This document shows positions 45,728-55,422 of a stretch of 64,000 bases of DNA, in pieces. The stretch covers positions 186,001 through 250,000 of the forward strand of contig NZ_JACJPX010000001.1 in assembly GCF_014696315.1 (NCBI RefSeq). The letters are read 5' to 3'. Position numbers and translations under genes: made by a program. Positions within the stretch are counted from its first letter, which is position 1. The number at the start of each line of letters is the position of its first letter. This DNA comes from Calothrix membranacea FACHB-236 (GTDB taxonomy: Bacteria; Cyanobacteriota; Cyanobacteriia; Cyanobacteriales; Nostocaceae). The notes beneath the pieces were generated by a model. The model did not search any database. It saw nothing but the letters and a program-made list of their open reading frames with translations, and had not been told where the DNA came from.

Positions 45728-46074
45728 ACTGAGTCCACCTGAAAAAGGTTTGTACTCCTGCTTAATTGAACTTAGTAGTCTAACTTGATGTAGAAGTAGG
45801 ATCAAGAGAAAGCAGGAAGAATCAAAGGAATGGAATTTCCCTTTCTCCTTCACCTTTAGCTTATCCCCACCGTTTACAAAAGTATCTTTTGCAAGAGGAC
45901 TAATAAAAACTGAGCTAGGAATATAGCAATTTTTGCAGATTGTTCAGGTATTAGGCTATAGGGGATTGGGGATTTGGTAATGGGTATTTGGTAATGGGGA
46001 ATAAATAAGTGGCTAAACAGAATTATTTACACACATTATTCTTGATTCCCTATTCCATTGGTTCACAAATGCAT
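45728..46074. other. Gap of 350 bp, no gene seen
   Basis: A simple-sequence stretch (GGTAATGGGTATTTGGTAATG at about 45976-46000) and otherwise unremarkable AT-rich DNA. Confidence 0.4.
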
Positions 46075-46962
46075 TTAATGTTGCACAACTAGATGATCGA
46101 GTTCATCTAAAATCTGACTATCTATATCAATATCAAATTTACGCCCAAAATGAGCAGATGATGCCATAATATCAGGCAAATCAGCCATAGATAGTGTTTT
46201 AGGATGAAAATCTCCTTCTAACCAATGTGTGTAGCGTAAGTTATCGTTTTGCAACTTGAGGTGAGGTGCATTGGCAAGTATGGTTTGAAAATACGATTCA
46301 TCTGCACACATAAGGCGGCGATAGTGTTGAGCTAAAGCAGTTTTATTACTATGAAAATCGATAATGTATTCTACTGCTCGACTATTGACGCAAAACCATT
46401 GACTTCCCGCAAAGCAGCGCAGTGTCTTAGAAAAAGGTAGGAAAGGTGTTGTAAATAACGGATGTCGTAGGCGTTTTTTTAGAGTAATTGGGCGTAGTTT
46501 TTTATCCAAGAAGGGAAGCGAAAGCACCGTTGTACAGTATCTATCAAAGCAATTTTTCTGCCAATCACGTTGATAAGCTTTGTACTTAATTTCTTCATGG
46601 TGAATATAAGCATCATAAGGGCTGGATGTTAATTCTGCTAATATTTGAGTTGCAGTTTTTATCGGATAGTCCGATCCACTGAGTAATACAGTCCAATCTG
46701 GCACATCTGCATTTTTAGAGATTAATTGCAAACCCAATAATGTAGCTTCTACTAAAGAAAAATCAGCCCATCTAGTGCGTATGTGTGGCTTTACAAAAGT
46801 AACATTGCTAGGAAGCGTATCTACAGACAAATCACATTTGGAAAAGTCATGATGGCACACAATGGGAGGAGCGTTAAACATACTGTTTAACTTCGCTATT
46901 AGTCGATAAATCTGCTGAGGTTTCGTGTGAGTCAGTAAAACAAAGCCTATTGAGTTACTCAT
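46075..46962 (-). CDS. Glycosyltransferase family 14-like protein (core-2/I-branching type)
   Basis: A 295-residue predicted glycosyltransferase. SIGFVLLTHTKPQQIYRLI at the N-terminus, IVCHHDFSK, WTVLLSGSDYPI, FAGSQWFCVNSRAVEYI and CADESYFQTIL are the blocks shared by GT14 (core-2 beta-1,6-GlcNAc transferase and xylosyltransferase) proteins. There is no membrane helix. Bacterial members usually sit in exopolysaccharide loci; no such genes are adjacent. Donor and acceptor are unknown. Start ATG 46962. Confidence 0.86.
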   Translation of the reverse strand: MSNSIGFVLLTHTKPQQIYRLIAKLNSMFNAPPIVCHHDFSKCDLSVDTLPSNVTFVKPHIRTRWADFSLVEATLLGLQLISKNADVPDWTVLLSGSDYPIKTATQILAELTSSPYDAYIHHEEIKYKAYQRDWQKNCFDRYCTTVLSLPFLDKKLRPITLKKRLRHPLFTTPFLPFSKTLRCFAGSQWFCVNSRAVEYIIDFHSNKTALAQHYRRLMCADESYFQTILANAPHLKLQNDNLRYTHWLEGDFHPKTLSMADLPDIMASSAHFGRKFDIDIDSQILDELDHLVVQH

Positions 46963-47322
46963 ATTTATAGATTTCTGCAGATGCAGTTAATATATCAAAA
47001 AGCGTAGAGATTCAATTTATACTATATTCTTCGTACTAAACACTTGCCTATAGCTAAGGCTGATTAGGCATAATCTATTACTGGATAAGGATTATGTAGC
47101 TAAATATCTCATTCAGCCTATATATTGCTTTTGTAAAAATATTACTGAGTAACAAACCGAAAGGTAGAATGTCAGGGAATGTATATGTATCTTTTGGCAG
47201 TTTAGTCAATATGCTGAAATATTTATTAATATAGAATATAGATTTCAGCGTAAAGAGTGAAAACAGCTCTGAACGTGATTTTGTATCAATGGCTAAATTC
47301 TTCACCAATGGAGTAGAAGACA
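46963..47322. other. 360-bp gap, no gene seen
   Basis: AT-rich divergent promoter region. A minus-strand frame at 47078-47341 has no ribosome site or recognisable protein and overlaps the next gene's start. Confidence 0.4.
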
Positions 47323-47541
47323 ATGAACGACCAGAAACCATCCGACTCTAAAGATGTTCTGGGATATCTCAAGAATGGAATTTGGCTGTTTGGCCTTTCA
47401 TCTTGGGTATTTGGGATTACAGATCGCAGCATTGCTTCATTTGCAGATGGTTATCTATCTGCATTGGATTTAACGCAACTATTTACAGCTGCTACGTTCT
47501 TTGTAGCCTGGATATTTTTAAAGCCAGTACCTAGAGGTTAA
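47323..47541 (+). CDS. Small membrane protein, unknown function
   Basis: A 72-residue protein with two predicted hydrophobic segments (GIWLFGLSSWVFGI and LFTAATFFVAWIFL) separated by a short loop (TDRSIASFADGYLSALD). ATG 47323 is preceded by GGAG about 10 nt upstream. The composition and good ribosome site suggest a real small gene. No family is recognised. Confidence 0.6.
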   Translation: MNDQKPSDSKDVLGYLKNGIWLFGLSSWVFGITDRSIASFADGYLSALDLTQLFTAATFFVAWIFLKPVPRG

Positions 47542-47859
47542 ATCATTGTTTACTGCACTAGTAGTCAGCATTTTAGTGCTGGGAGTTTTAGAAGTATGTA
47601 GAACTTGAAAAGGTTGATTATGTGAGAGAGAACACTTTTCATTCCCATAGAGCGATCGCCAAAAATGACAGCTTGCTATTTTACGCAAAGTTACATTTAG
47701 TTATTTATATTCACAACAGTCAAGGTAATTCTGCAATTGCAGAATTAGCTTAATTTTTAGTGATAAATTCGGTTTTTTCTGTAAATATTTTGATGAAGTA
47801 GCAGAAACTTTTGTTAGGATACATCGGTCTGGTGATTCACAGTATCCACATATCCCTCC
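47542..47859. other. 320-bp gap, no gene seen
   Basis: AT-rich sequence with an AATTCTGCAATTGCAGAATT palindrome near 47730-47749. Otherwise unremarkable; contains the promoter of the next gene. Confidence 0.4.
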
Positions 47860-49254
47860 ATGAATCCTGCTGCTCAAGGTATTCCCGGATTACCTGATTT
47901 AACACATCCTCATGAGTTGGTGCAATTTGGCACCCAAGCACTTAAAGGTTCACTGTTATTTGTATTTTTAGTTATAGCTTTAGGAATTGCGATCGCACTA
48001 GTTAGTGTTTCTCTGCGGCGAAGTTCTCTAGAACAATCAGTTTTCTTTGGCGAATGGTCAATTCGCTACTCTCAACTGTTAAAAGGTCTACAGCATTTAG
48101 CTTTAATTTTAGTTTTAGTAGTTGTCGGGTTTTTTCTATGTACAACCTTAAGCAATCGCTACCATTATTGGGAACAAGCGAGAGTCGCTCAAGTAGCTGA
48201 AAGCGTAGCTGGTGATAAGCTAGAACAAACTGCGCCTCAAGTACGCTACGTTGCGGAAGAACCATACACCTACACAACTCAAGTTAAAGACAAAGTAGTT
48301 AAAGTAAATGATACGCAAAAAGTAAATCGTTATTTAGCACTAGCTGGATCGCAAATTCAGGTAAAGCTAAAGCAAAGCGTAGATGTAAAGGGTCGCAGCG
48401 CTATTTATGTGGTAGATTACACTGCTGTATACAAAGTTATCAACAAACTTTCAAACATTAATAGCTTCTTCTTTGAAGCACCGCCACCTGATGGTTATTC
48501 ACTGCTAGATGGTTACAAAGTAGAACGCGATAATAGCCAATTACCACAAACTAATCCTGGCGATTATGGCTTTCCTTTTCGCTTAGAACCAGGCGCAGAA
48601 ACTACCTTTAAAGTTAGCTATAAAGCCCAAGGTGGGCCGCGTTGGGTTTATAACGCCACTGGACAGTTGCTTTCTAAATTCCGCCTCACCACAATTGCTA
48701 ACTTTAGCCCAGTTGAGTTTGCTAGTGGTGTGATACCAAGCAATACAAAAGTTGAAGGAGATAGCACCCAATTTACTTGGGCATTTGATGAAAATGTTTC
48801 CGTCAAAAATCCTTTTGGCGTGTTTACTAACACTGCACCTGTTCGCAATACGGGCATTATCCCCAGGCTATTATTGTTAGCACCTGCCATATTTTTATGG
48901 TGGATATTATTACTATATTTATCGCTACCAATGCATCTCAAAAATGTGGCGATCGCAGGCGGAATTTTCTTCGCTTGTCTATTGACTTTAACCTATTTAG
49001 GTAGGTTAATTAATCCCCCATTAGTATGGACAATGATTTCCCTTATCTTCTTAAGTTTAATGTGGGGATTAGGGTCAAATCGTCGTGCTTCTTTAGCCGC
49101 TATTATTTGCACAATTGCGGGTGCAGTCATACCAGTATTTGGATTGTTAGTACCATTCAGCGGACTTACCCTCAGCCTAGCTGCTTTACTTTCCGCAGTT
49201 TGGCTAGCAGTACAGCACTGGTATGGCTGGCAAACTTTGCCACAAGAGCGTTAA
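47860..49254 (+). CDS. Large membrane protein, unknown function
   Basis: A 464-residue protein. Two N-terminal helices (SLLFVFLVIALGIAIALVSV; LALILVLVVVGFFLC) precede a periplasmic domain of about 230 residues (110-325) with beta-rich character and Tyr/Val/Lys-rich strands. Five C-terminal helices follow (LLLLAPAIFLWWILLLYLSL and others). The layout of a large exported domain followed by helices recalls E. coli CreD, but I see no diagnostic motif and do not assign it. Start ATG 47860. Confidence 0.7.
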   Translation: MNPAAQGIPGLPDLTHPHELVQFGTQALKGSLLFVFLVIALGIAIALVSVSLRRSSLEQSVFFGEWSIRYSQLLKGLQHLALILVLVVVGFFLCTTLSNRYHYWEQARVAQVAESVAGDKLEQTAPQVRYVAEEPYTYTTQVKDKVVKVNDTQKVNRYLALAGSQIQVKLKQSVDVKGRSAIYVVDYTAVYKVINKLSNINSFFFEAPPPDGYSLLDGYKVERDNSQLPQTNPGDYGFPFRLEPGAETTFKVSYKAQGGPRWVYNATGQLLSKFRLTTIANFSPVEFASGVIPSNTKVEGDSTQFTWAFDENVSVKNPFGVFTNTAPVRNTGIIPRLLLLAPAIFLWWILLLYLSLPMHLKNVAIAGGIFFACLLTLTYLGRLINPPLVWTMISLIFLSLMWGLGSNRRASLAAIICTIAGAVIPVFGLLVPFSGLTLSLAALLSAVWLAVQHWYGWQTLPQER

Positions 49255-49333
49255 AAATCTACCCAGATCCCGGACTTTTTGAAAAACTCCGGAATCTAAA
49301 TATTGCTAAAGTAAACCGCATTGTTTTTTATGG

Positions 49334-49415
49334 TAATACCAAATTGAAAAAAGAATGCGACAGATTGTAGGGGCAAGGCATTGCCTTGCCCTCTAGAATA
49401 TATTGATGTGTCGCT
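49334..49415. repeat. MITE copy B (right end altered)
   Basis: TAATACCAAATTGAAAAAAG at the left, then GCGACAGATTGTAGGGGCAA and the GGGCAAGGCATTGCCTTGCC hairpin as in copy A, ending at TGTGTCGC. The expected right end is replaced by other sequence including TACCACTTCAAATAAT at about 49430-49445. Confidence 0.65.
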
Positions 49416-49674
49416 CTTGGAAAATCTTATACCACTTCAAATAATATTTTGGTTGCCTAAATAGTTCATGAGTAAACAACAATATGCTTATCCTAATTAT
49501 CTCTTACATTTTTGTTTTAAAAATGTTATTAACTTCATTACTCAAAAAGCAGAAAGCAGAGCTTTTGTAACAATAAATTAATTATTTTATATTTATTACG
49601 TCATTTACATCCGTATTTAGCTCAAGATAACTTAAAATCAACTGCATCTAAGCTTCTAATTATTAAAAAGTAAT

Positions 49675-50910
49675 ATGCTAGCAAGAATCCGCCGTCTGCT
49701 GAATCAATTTTTTAATAAATCCAGAACAATCAACAACGAACCACTCAATAAAGTCAGTTTAATAGTAATTATTTTAATTGATATTTTTATATTAATTAAT
49801 GTATTTACAGGACTGGATGATATTAGTAGGTGGCATCTTAGTCCAACTCAGTCATATCCCTGTTATTCAGAATGGCAAAATTACCGGACACAAACTAGTA
49901 AAGATAAAGATTATGAAATTCTCAGACTAGCATTACCATATAACATTAATCAACCTAATTTTCAGCAAACCTATCAACAAGCTGAAACTGGACATTTGGG
50001 TAAAGTTTCTACAACTTGCTTGCAGTATGCTAATGCCAAAGATAAAGTAAAAAATGCAGAAAATCAGCAAACTATCAAAACCATTGACGAGAAACAAGCT
50101 AACATCGGTAGGCTAGAACAGCGCAATCGGACAATTCGTAGTCAATATGATTCAACACTTTTAGAAAAAATTGCTGGACAGCCACGCGAGCAATCAATTA
50201 ATCAAGTTGGTGCGGAAAAAGCCAAACAAACTTTAGAGCAGAATAACCGCCAAATTTCTACTCTAAAAAATGAAATCTCTACTTTAAAAGACGGGCTACT
50301 ATCCAAACCAGAAAGCACTAATTTGCTAACTTTTCTGAAAGATGAAAATAAATTTAGTGAGGTAGAAAAAGGCTACAAGCAAGCATCATTTTGGTATCCC
50401 AGTATCCAGCTTGGTTTTCAATCCCTATTTCTCATACCCCTGATTCTCATTGCTTTCTCAGTTCACAACTTTGCTCAAAATCGCAGATATGGACTAGTTG
50501 CACTTATTAGCTGGCATTTACTAGTCATCTTTTTTATCCCACTAATCCTGAAAATATTTGAATTTCTGCAGGTAGGCGTACTCTTCCAATTCCTCTTCGA
50601 TATTATTAGCGCTATTTTTGGCGGTTTACTGTTCCTCATCAGTTACGTTTATATCTTGCTGATTCCCCTGATTGGTTTTGGAGTTATCAAGTTCTTTCAA
50701 CAAGTTGTTTTCAATGCCAAATTACAAGCAGCTAATAGAGTCCAAAAATCACGATGCGTTAAGTGCGCTAAAAAAATTCGCCATCAAGATAGCCACTGTC
50801 CGCATTGTGGTTATTATCAATATATTGAATGTCAAAACTGCCACAATTTAACTTACAAGCATTTACCCTATTGTAAACATTGTGGATATTTTCAAGATTC
50901 TACTAATTAA
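49675..50910 (+). CDS. Membrane protein with C-terminal double zinc ribbon
   Basis: A 411-residue protein with one N-terminal helix (SLIVIILIDIFILINVF) and an extracytoplasmic part with a coiled coil (about 120-215; Gln/Asn/Lys/Glu-rich). Three or four helices follow (about 255-350). At the C-terminus are two CxxC...CxxC zinc ribbons (CVKCAKKIRHQDSHCPHCGY and CQNCHNLTYKHLPYCKHCGY). The function is unknown. The long upstream gap includes MITE copy B. Start ATG 49675. Confidence 0.72.
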   Translation: MLARIRRLLNQFFNKSRTINNEPLNKVSLIVIILIDIFILINVFTGLDDISRWHLSPTQSYPCYSEWQNYRTQTSKDKDYEILRLALPYNINQPNFQQTYQQAETGHLGKVSTTCLQYANAKDKVKNAENQQTIKTIDEKQANIGRLEQRNRTIRSQYDSTLLEKIAGQPREQSINQVGAEKAKQTLEQNNRQISTLKNEISTLKDGLLSKPESTNLLTFLKDENKFSEVEKGYKQASFWYPSIQLGFQSLFLIPLILIAFSVHNFAQNRRYGLVALISWHLLVIFFIPLILKIFEFLQVGVLFQFLFDIISAIFGGLLFLISYVYILLIPLIGFGVIKFFQQVVFNAKLQAANRVQKSRCVKCAKKIRHQDSHCPHCGYYQYIECQNCHNLTYKHLPYCKHCGYFQDSTN

Positions 50911-51032
50911 GTCATATTGTCCCAGCCATATCAGCCTTGAGGATATTGAAATACAGCCTCCAGAAAGATGAATTAGATTAAATTTCAGCATACAGTGGTT
51001 TGGGATGTCTGTTTAAGCACCAGGATATAAAG

Positions 51033-51055
51033 AGGCTTAGCACAATGCTGAGCCT
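51033..51055. terminator. Bidirectional terminator hairpin
   Basis: AGGCTTAGCA-CAA-TGCTGAGCCT: a 10-bp stem with one G:T pair, followed by TTTTCC on the plus side and CTTTAT on the minus side. It stands between the convergent zinc-ribbon and SDR genes and probably ends both transcripts. Confidence 0.65.
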
Positions 51056-51103
51056 TTTCCTTATGGCAGATGCCTAGGTAAGCCTGTTGCAGACATCGCA
51101 AGA

Positions 51104-51937
51104 TTAAAACTGACTTGATGCATCAGTGGTTAGCTGAGAGAAAAGCTTTTCCCAGTCAATCACAGGAGGCCTTTGTCCCTGATTTGCCAACTCAAACACC
51201 TTTCCTTCAGTCGTTGGGTAAAAAATGCTTTCGACACAAGCTTTAGCCACATCAATTCGGCTAGCATCACCCACAAGTTTATCGCCTTGGCCTAAAATTA
51301 CACCCAATTTACCCTGTGTTTTGGCTTGCAAAAGAGTATTGAGGTCGTAAGAAGTATAAGGGCCATCAATTAAGCGTCCAGGACGAATGATAGTGTAAGG
51401 TAACCCGGAGTTAATAATGGCTTCTTCTCCTTTTTGTTTAGCATCTAGTATGCCAAAGGCATTGAGGACATTAAAAGGAAACTGATTTTTACGCAAAATG
51501 CCGCAAGAAGAGGTAAAAACAAATCGCTGGAGGTTGCGTGGTGCGGCTGCGACTAAATTGCTCACACCAATTGCATCAACTTTTAGCGGACTATTCTTTG
51601 CCCTAGCTTCTAGATGTTTGCGGTCAGTAAGCAGCTGCGCCCATTCCAATAAACTAGGGTTGGGGTCAATATCCCATCTACCAGAAGGAAAGGCAGTAGT
51701 ACCGCTACTACAGATGATATGGGTAACATTCTGCACCGCATCTGGTAGCGTCACTGCGTCGCGGATATCGCCCACAGCAATTTCTACTTGGTTATTAAAC
51801 ATCTTTTGGGCTTTTTCTGCATTGCGTGTCAGAACACGAACTGATAAGCCTTTCTCTAATAGTTCACCTACTACTAGTTGCCCTACTCCACCTGTAGCAC
51901 CAGCAACCAGTACTAAATTTCTAACAGCAGAAGTCAT
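51104..51937 (-). CDS. NAD(P)-binding atypical SDR protein
   Basis: A Rossmann-fold protein of 277 residues. LVLVAGATGGVGQLVVGELL is the TGxxGxxG nucleotide loop, VRVLTRNAEKA follows, and GDIRDAVTLPDAV is the adenine-binding block. RFVFTSSCGIL and LPYTIIRPGRLIDGP are typical of atypical SDRs of the NmrA/Ycf39-like group. The YxxxK catalytic motif is not evident, so a regulatory or assembly role is as likely as an enzyme. Start ATG 51937. Confidence 0.86.
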   Translation of the reverse strand: MTSAVRNLVLVAGATGGVGQLVVGELLEKGLSVRVLTRNAEKAQKMFNNQVEIAVGDIRDAVTLPDAVQNVTHIICSSGTTAFPSGRWDIDPNPSLLEWAQLLTDRKHLEARAKNSPLKVDAIGVSNLVAAAPRNLQRFVFTSSCGILRKNQFPFNVLNAFGILDAKQKGEEAIINSGLPYTIIRPGRLIDGPYTSYDLNTLLQAKTQGKLGVILGQGDKLVGDASRIDVAKACVESIFYPTTEGKVFELANQGQRPPVIDWEKLFSQLTTDASSQF

Positions 51938-52151
51938 AATTGTCCCTAAATATAGCCTATTGCTAATCTAATCAAAAATGCGATCGCCAAGCGTCTCCCC
52001 TTGGGAGAATCGCAGCCATCACTCTGAGGGTAAGCCTGTATAAGCGTCTGGAGAAATAAGGGCAAGGGGGAAGGGGGAATGGGTAAGGGGTAAAGGTTTT
52101 TAGTTTTTTTGCCTTTCCCCAGACTTGCATATTGTGACTTTTTAGGTAGAA

Positions 52152-52166
52152 TGAGAATCGTTATCA
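52152..52166. promoter_or_regulatory. Candidate Zur box upstream of COG0523 GTPase
   Basis: TGAGAAT-C-GTTATCA matches the cyanobacterial 7-1-7 Zur (FurB) consensus TGATAAT-N-ATTATCA at 12 of 14 positions. It lies 29 bp before the start codon. Three more candidates are at 54115, 55401 and 58472. Confidence 0.7.
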
Positions 52167-52194
52167 TTTTATCTCTGGCATCAGCTTAGAATTT

Positions 52195-53274
52195 ATGACT
52201 ACCACAGCCCCAAAGCCAGCAACGAACGATGGATTACTTGATATTCCTAAACGGGGAATGCCAGTCACAATCATTACAGGATTTTTAGGGAGTGGGAAAA
52301 CAACTCTCCTCAACCAAATTCTCAAGAATAAGCATGACTTAAAAGTTGCCGTTTTGGTTAACGAATTTGGTGATATTAATATCGACAGCCAGCTACTCGT
52401 ATCTATGGATGAAGATATGGTAGAACTGAGTAATGGCTGTATTTGCTGTACTATTAATGATGGTTTAGTTGATGCTGTCTATCGCGTTTTAGAAAAAGAA
52501 GAGCGCATCGATCATTTAGTAATTGAAACTACTGGTATAGCCGACCCACTGCCAATTATTCTGACTTTTCTGGGTACAGAACTTAGAGATTTAACTAAGG
52601 TAGATTCTATCATCACCGTGGTAGATTCTGAAGCTTTTACACCTGAGCATTATGAAAGCGATGCTGCATTACAACAAATCACCTATGCAGATGTAGTTCT
52701 GTTGAATAAAACTGACCTCACAACCAAACAAAAGCTAACAGAATTAGAAGCTTATATTCAGGATGTGAAAGCCGGAGCTAGAATTATTCACACGAGATTT
52801 GGTGAAGTAGCTTTACCTTTAATTTTAGATGTAGAACTAACTCCAGTAGATGAGTATATCTCAAAACTAGGAGAAGATAATCATGAGCATCATCACGATC
52901 ATCATGACCATCACGATCATCATGACCATCATGACCATCATAACCATCATGACCACCACCACGAGCATAAACATCATTCTCATCATTTAGAAAATGATGG
53001 ATTTATAGCGATATCATTTCAGAGCGATCGCCCTTTTGATGTGCAGAAATTTCAAACCTTCCTTGCTGACAAATTACCCACAAATGTCTTTCGCGCTAAA
53101 GGTATACTTTGGTTCAGTGAAAGTGAATTAAGACATATTTTTCAACTGAGTGGGGCGCGTTATCAATTAGATGCAGATGAATGGTTTTCTTCACCAAAAA
53201 ATCAGTTAGTTGTAATTGGTAGAAATCTAGATACTAAAAAAGTTACCTCACTCCTGAATGAATGTTTAGTATGA
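52195..53274 (+). CDS. COG0523 G3E GTPase with His-rich metal-binding insert (Zng1/CobW family)
   Basis: A metal-chaperone GTPase. ITGFLGSGKTTLLNQIL (Walker A), VNEFGDINID, SNGCICCTI (the metal-binding CxCC motif), IETTGIADP (switch region) and LLNKTDL (NKxD) are complete. Residues about 228-262 are a low-complexity His/Asp stretch of HHDHHDHHDHH type, a metal reservoir or acquisition arm. The C-terminal CobW domain ends RAKGILWFSES and SGARYQLDADEW. Family members supply zinc to client enzymes during starvation. A Zur box precedes it and FolE follows, both expected for the zinc-linked subgroup. Start ATG 52195. Confidence 0.92.
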   Translation: MTTTAPKPATNDGLLDIPKRGMPVTIITGFLGSGKTTLLNQILKNKHDLKVAVLVNEFGDINIDSQLLVSMDEDMVELSNGCICCTINDGLVDAVYRVLEKEERIDHLVIETTGIADPLPIILTFLGTELRDLTKVDSIITVVDSEAFTPEHYESDAALQQITYADVVLLNKTDLTTKQKLTELEAYIQDVKAGARIIHTRFGEVALPLILDVELTPVDEYISKLGEDNHEHHHDHHDHHDHHDHHDHHNHHDHHHEHKHHSHHLENDGFIAISFQSDRPFDVQKFQTFLADKLPTNVFRAKGILWFSESELRHIFQLSGARYQLDADEWFSSPKNQLVVIGRNLDTKKVTSLLNECLV

Positions 53275-53432
53275 GAAAAACATCTTTACTAATTAAAGAA
53301 TAGGACAGGAAGAGTATTTATTGAGAATTGAATTGCAATTCTCTTATTGAATGAAGCCCTTAAATTTATTCATTAGGTCTTCCCCCTTGCCCCTTGTCCT
53401 CCTTTTTTAGCCCATTTCTAAAATTATTACCC

Positions 53433-54068
53433 ATGACTCTCTCAATTGCTCCAGAAATAATTTCTGTTACCGCTTTACCCAATCAACAATTACCTCATGT
53501 TACAGAATCAGACATGATTCAAGCTGTACGTACTTTGTTAATTGGCTTAGGAGAAAATCCTGATAGAGAGGGTTTAAAAGATACTCCAAAAAGAGTAGTT
53601 AAAGCCCTTCAATTTCTCACCAAAGGATATGATGAATCTTTGGATGAATTATTAAATGGGGCAGTATTTACAGAAGATGCCAATGAAATGGTGTTAGTTA
53701 GAGACATCGATATTTTTAGTTCCTGCGAACACCATATATTACCGATAATTGGTCGCGCTCATGTGGCGTATATTCCTAATGGCAAGGTGATAGGATTATC
53801 GAAAATTGCCCGAATTTGTGAAATGTATGCACGCCGTTTGCAAGTTCAGGAACGCCTGACTATACAAATTGCCGATGCACTGCAAGGTTTACTGAAACCT
53901 CGAGGCGTAGCAGTAGTATTAGAAGCAACGCATATGTGTATGGTAATGCGCGGTGTTCAAAAACCTGGTTCTTGGACTGTTACCAGTGCAATGCGGGGAG
54001 TGTTTGCAGAAGATGTCCGCACTCGTCAGGAGTTTATGAATTTGATTCGGCACAATGCTAGCTTTTAG
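53433..54068 (+). CDS. folE: GTP cyclohydrolase I
   Basis: Converts GTP to 7,8-dihydroneopterin triphosphate for folate and pterin synthesis. The type IA zinc site is intact ([10 protein letters not shown] and [10 protein letters not shown]). [37 protein letters not shown] and TSAMRGVF are further family blocks. It is therefore not the zinc-independent FolE2 type. Its place directly behind a COG0523 GTPase suggests that the GTPase delivers zinc to it; I infer it is a stress paralogue. The longest frame starts at a TTG (53394); ATG 53433 ([10 protein letters not shown]) is preferred, 211 residues. Confidence 0.94.
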   Translation: MTLSIAPEIISVTALPNQQLPHVTESDMIQAVRTLLIGLGENPDREGLKDTPKRVVKALQFLTKGYDESLDELLNGAVFTEDANEMVLVRDIDIFSSCEHHILPIIGRAHVAYIPNGKVIGLSKIARICEMYARRLQVQERLTIQIADALQGLLKPRGVAVVLEATHMCMVMRGVQKPGSWTVTSAMRGVFAEDVRTRQEFMNLIRHNASF

Positions 54069-54110
54069 CTTGAAAATCAGGGCAAGGAATTAGTTGATTT
54101 GCTTTAAACT

Positions 54111-54133
54111 ATTATGATAATGATTATCATAAT
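54111..54133. promoter_or_regulatory. Perfect Zur box upstream of FAD oxidoreductase
   Basis: ATTATGATAAT-G-ATTATCATAAT is a perfect 23-bp palindrome whose core TGATAATGATTATCA (54115-54129) equals the Zur consensus. It ends 12 bp before the ATG at 54146. Confidence 0.85.
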
Positions 54134-54145
54134 CTTTGTGAGCAA

Positions 54146-55387
54146 ATGCAAGATACTCCACCATCAATACCTCAGACAATAGACCTAGCAATTATTGGTG
54201 CTGGCCCTCATGGCTTAACCCTAGCCACTCACCTCCTACAAAAGCGGCAAACTATGCGGAGTAAGTTTTTGGTGTTTGACCCTAGTGGAAGGTGGATGAG
54301 TAATTGGCAGCACCAATTTGCAGCTTTAGAAATTCCTCATTTGCGTTCCCCCGCTGTTCATCATCCTGACCCCAATCCTTTTGCATTGCGGAAGTTTGCT
54401 GAATCTCGTTCTAGTGAGTTATTTGCACCCTATGATTTACCAGGAACTCAGCTATTTGAGGATTTTTGCCAGGATGTAATTTCTCGCTTTTCATTGCCGC
54501 AGCAAGTAGTTCCTTTAAACGTGATTCGCATTGAACCTCTGCGTCATTTGATTCGTCCACGCTTGCGTCTGTGGTTGCAAGATGGACAATCGATTATGGC
54601 GCGGCGGGTAGTATTGGCAACGGGTAGCGCTAAACGAAACTTCCCCGACTGGCTATATCAAATTGAGTCAGAGTATCCCCAAGATAGGCTTTGTCATTCC
54701 CAAGCTGTAGATTTACGGAAGTTGCATTTTCTGGGGGAAAAAGTCTTAATTATTGGTGGCGGATTAACTAGTGGACATTTAGCTATAGGTGCGATTTCCC
54801 GTGGTGCAAAAGTCCATTTAATCATGCGCCGACAATTGCAAGAGAAATTATTTGATGCGGAACCAGGTTGGTTAGGGCCCAAGTATCTTAAGGGATTTTT
54901 TGCAGAACCGAATTATGAACAGCGCTCTACGATGATTAGGCAAGCGCGTAATGGGGGTTCCATGACACCAGCGATGGGAATGCAACTGCGGCGACAAGTG
55001 CGTAGTGGTAATCTCAAAATTGATGAAAACTGTGAAGTAGTAAAAGCTGAGTGGTTGGGTACGAATTGGTTACTTAAATGTAGTGATGGTAGCCAGCATG
55101 AATACAACAGAATTTGGCTTTCTACTGGCACTCAATTTGATGCTACATCTGAGCCATTATTAAAAGAAGTTTTGGCAGCTTATCCAACTCCTATAGTTAA
55201 TGGTTTACCTGTATTAGATGAATATTTACGTATTCCTGGTTCGGAATTATTTATTATGGGTGGGTTAGCTGCTTTGCAAGTAGGCCCAACCGCCAGAAAT
55301 TTGTCAGGTGCGAGAATGGCGAGTGACAAGATTGTTCCGGCAATTGTGAAGCGGAGTCTGGCGCTTTCCCACCTGAGAAGTGCTTGA
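54146..55387 (+). CDS. FAD/NAD(P)-binding oxidoreductase (lysine/ornithine N-monooxygenase-like)
   Basis: A 413-residue flavoprotein. DLAIIGAGPHGLTLATHLL is the FAD GxGxxG loop. NWQHQFAALEIPHLRSPAVHHPDP matches the region following it in N-hydroxylating monooxygenases. RRVVLATGS and VLIIGGGLTSGHLAIGAISRGAKVHLIMR form the NADPH-binding loop. The C-terminal ELFIMGGLAALQVGPTARN is typical of this SidA/IucD-like group. A perfect Zur box precedes it, so it is probably made under zinc starvation, perhaps for a metallophore or a redox step. Substrate unknown. Start ATG 54146. Confidence 0.85.
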   Translation: MQDTPPSIPQTIDLAIIGAGPHGLTLATHLLQKRQTMRSKFLVFDPSGRWMSNWQHQFAALEIPHLRSPAVHHPDPNPFALRKFAESRSSELFAPYDLPGTQLFEDFCQDVISRFSLPQQVVPLNVIRIEPLRHLIRPRLRLWLQDGQSIMARRVVLATGSAKRNFPDWLYQIESEYPQDRLCHSQAVDLRKLHFLGEKVLIIGGGLTSGHLAIGAISRGAKVHLIMRRQLQEKLFDAEPGWLGPKYLKGFFAEPNYEQRSTMIRQARNGGSMTPAMGMQLRRQVRSGNLKIDENCEVVKAEWLGTNWLLKCSDGSQHEYNRIWLSTGTQFDATSEPLLKEVLAAYPTPIVNGLPVLDEYLRIPGSELFIMGGLAALQVGPTARNLSGARMASDKIVPAIVKRSLALSHLRSA

Positions 55388-55400
55388 TTTTTTAAAACCA

Positions 55401-55415
55401 TAAAAACGATTATCA
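55401..55415. promoter_or_regulatory. Weak Zur box upstream of P-loop protein
   Basis: TAAAAAC-G-ATTATCA keeps a perfect right half but a poor left half of the Zur consensus. It ends 8 bp before the ATG, so a bound repressor would also overlap the translation start region. Confidence 0.4.
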
Positions 55416-55422
55416 TTCTGGT

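Noticed and set aside
51498-51971. Plus-strand frame of 157 codons opposite the SDR gene
   Set aside because: It is antisense to a clear Rossmann-fold protein; its composition is that of a reverse-frame shadow.
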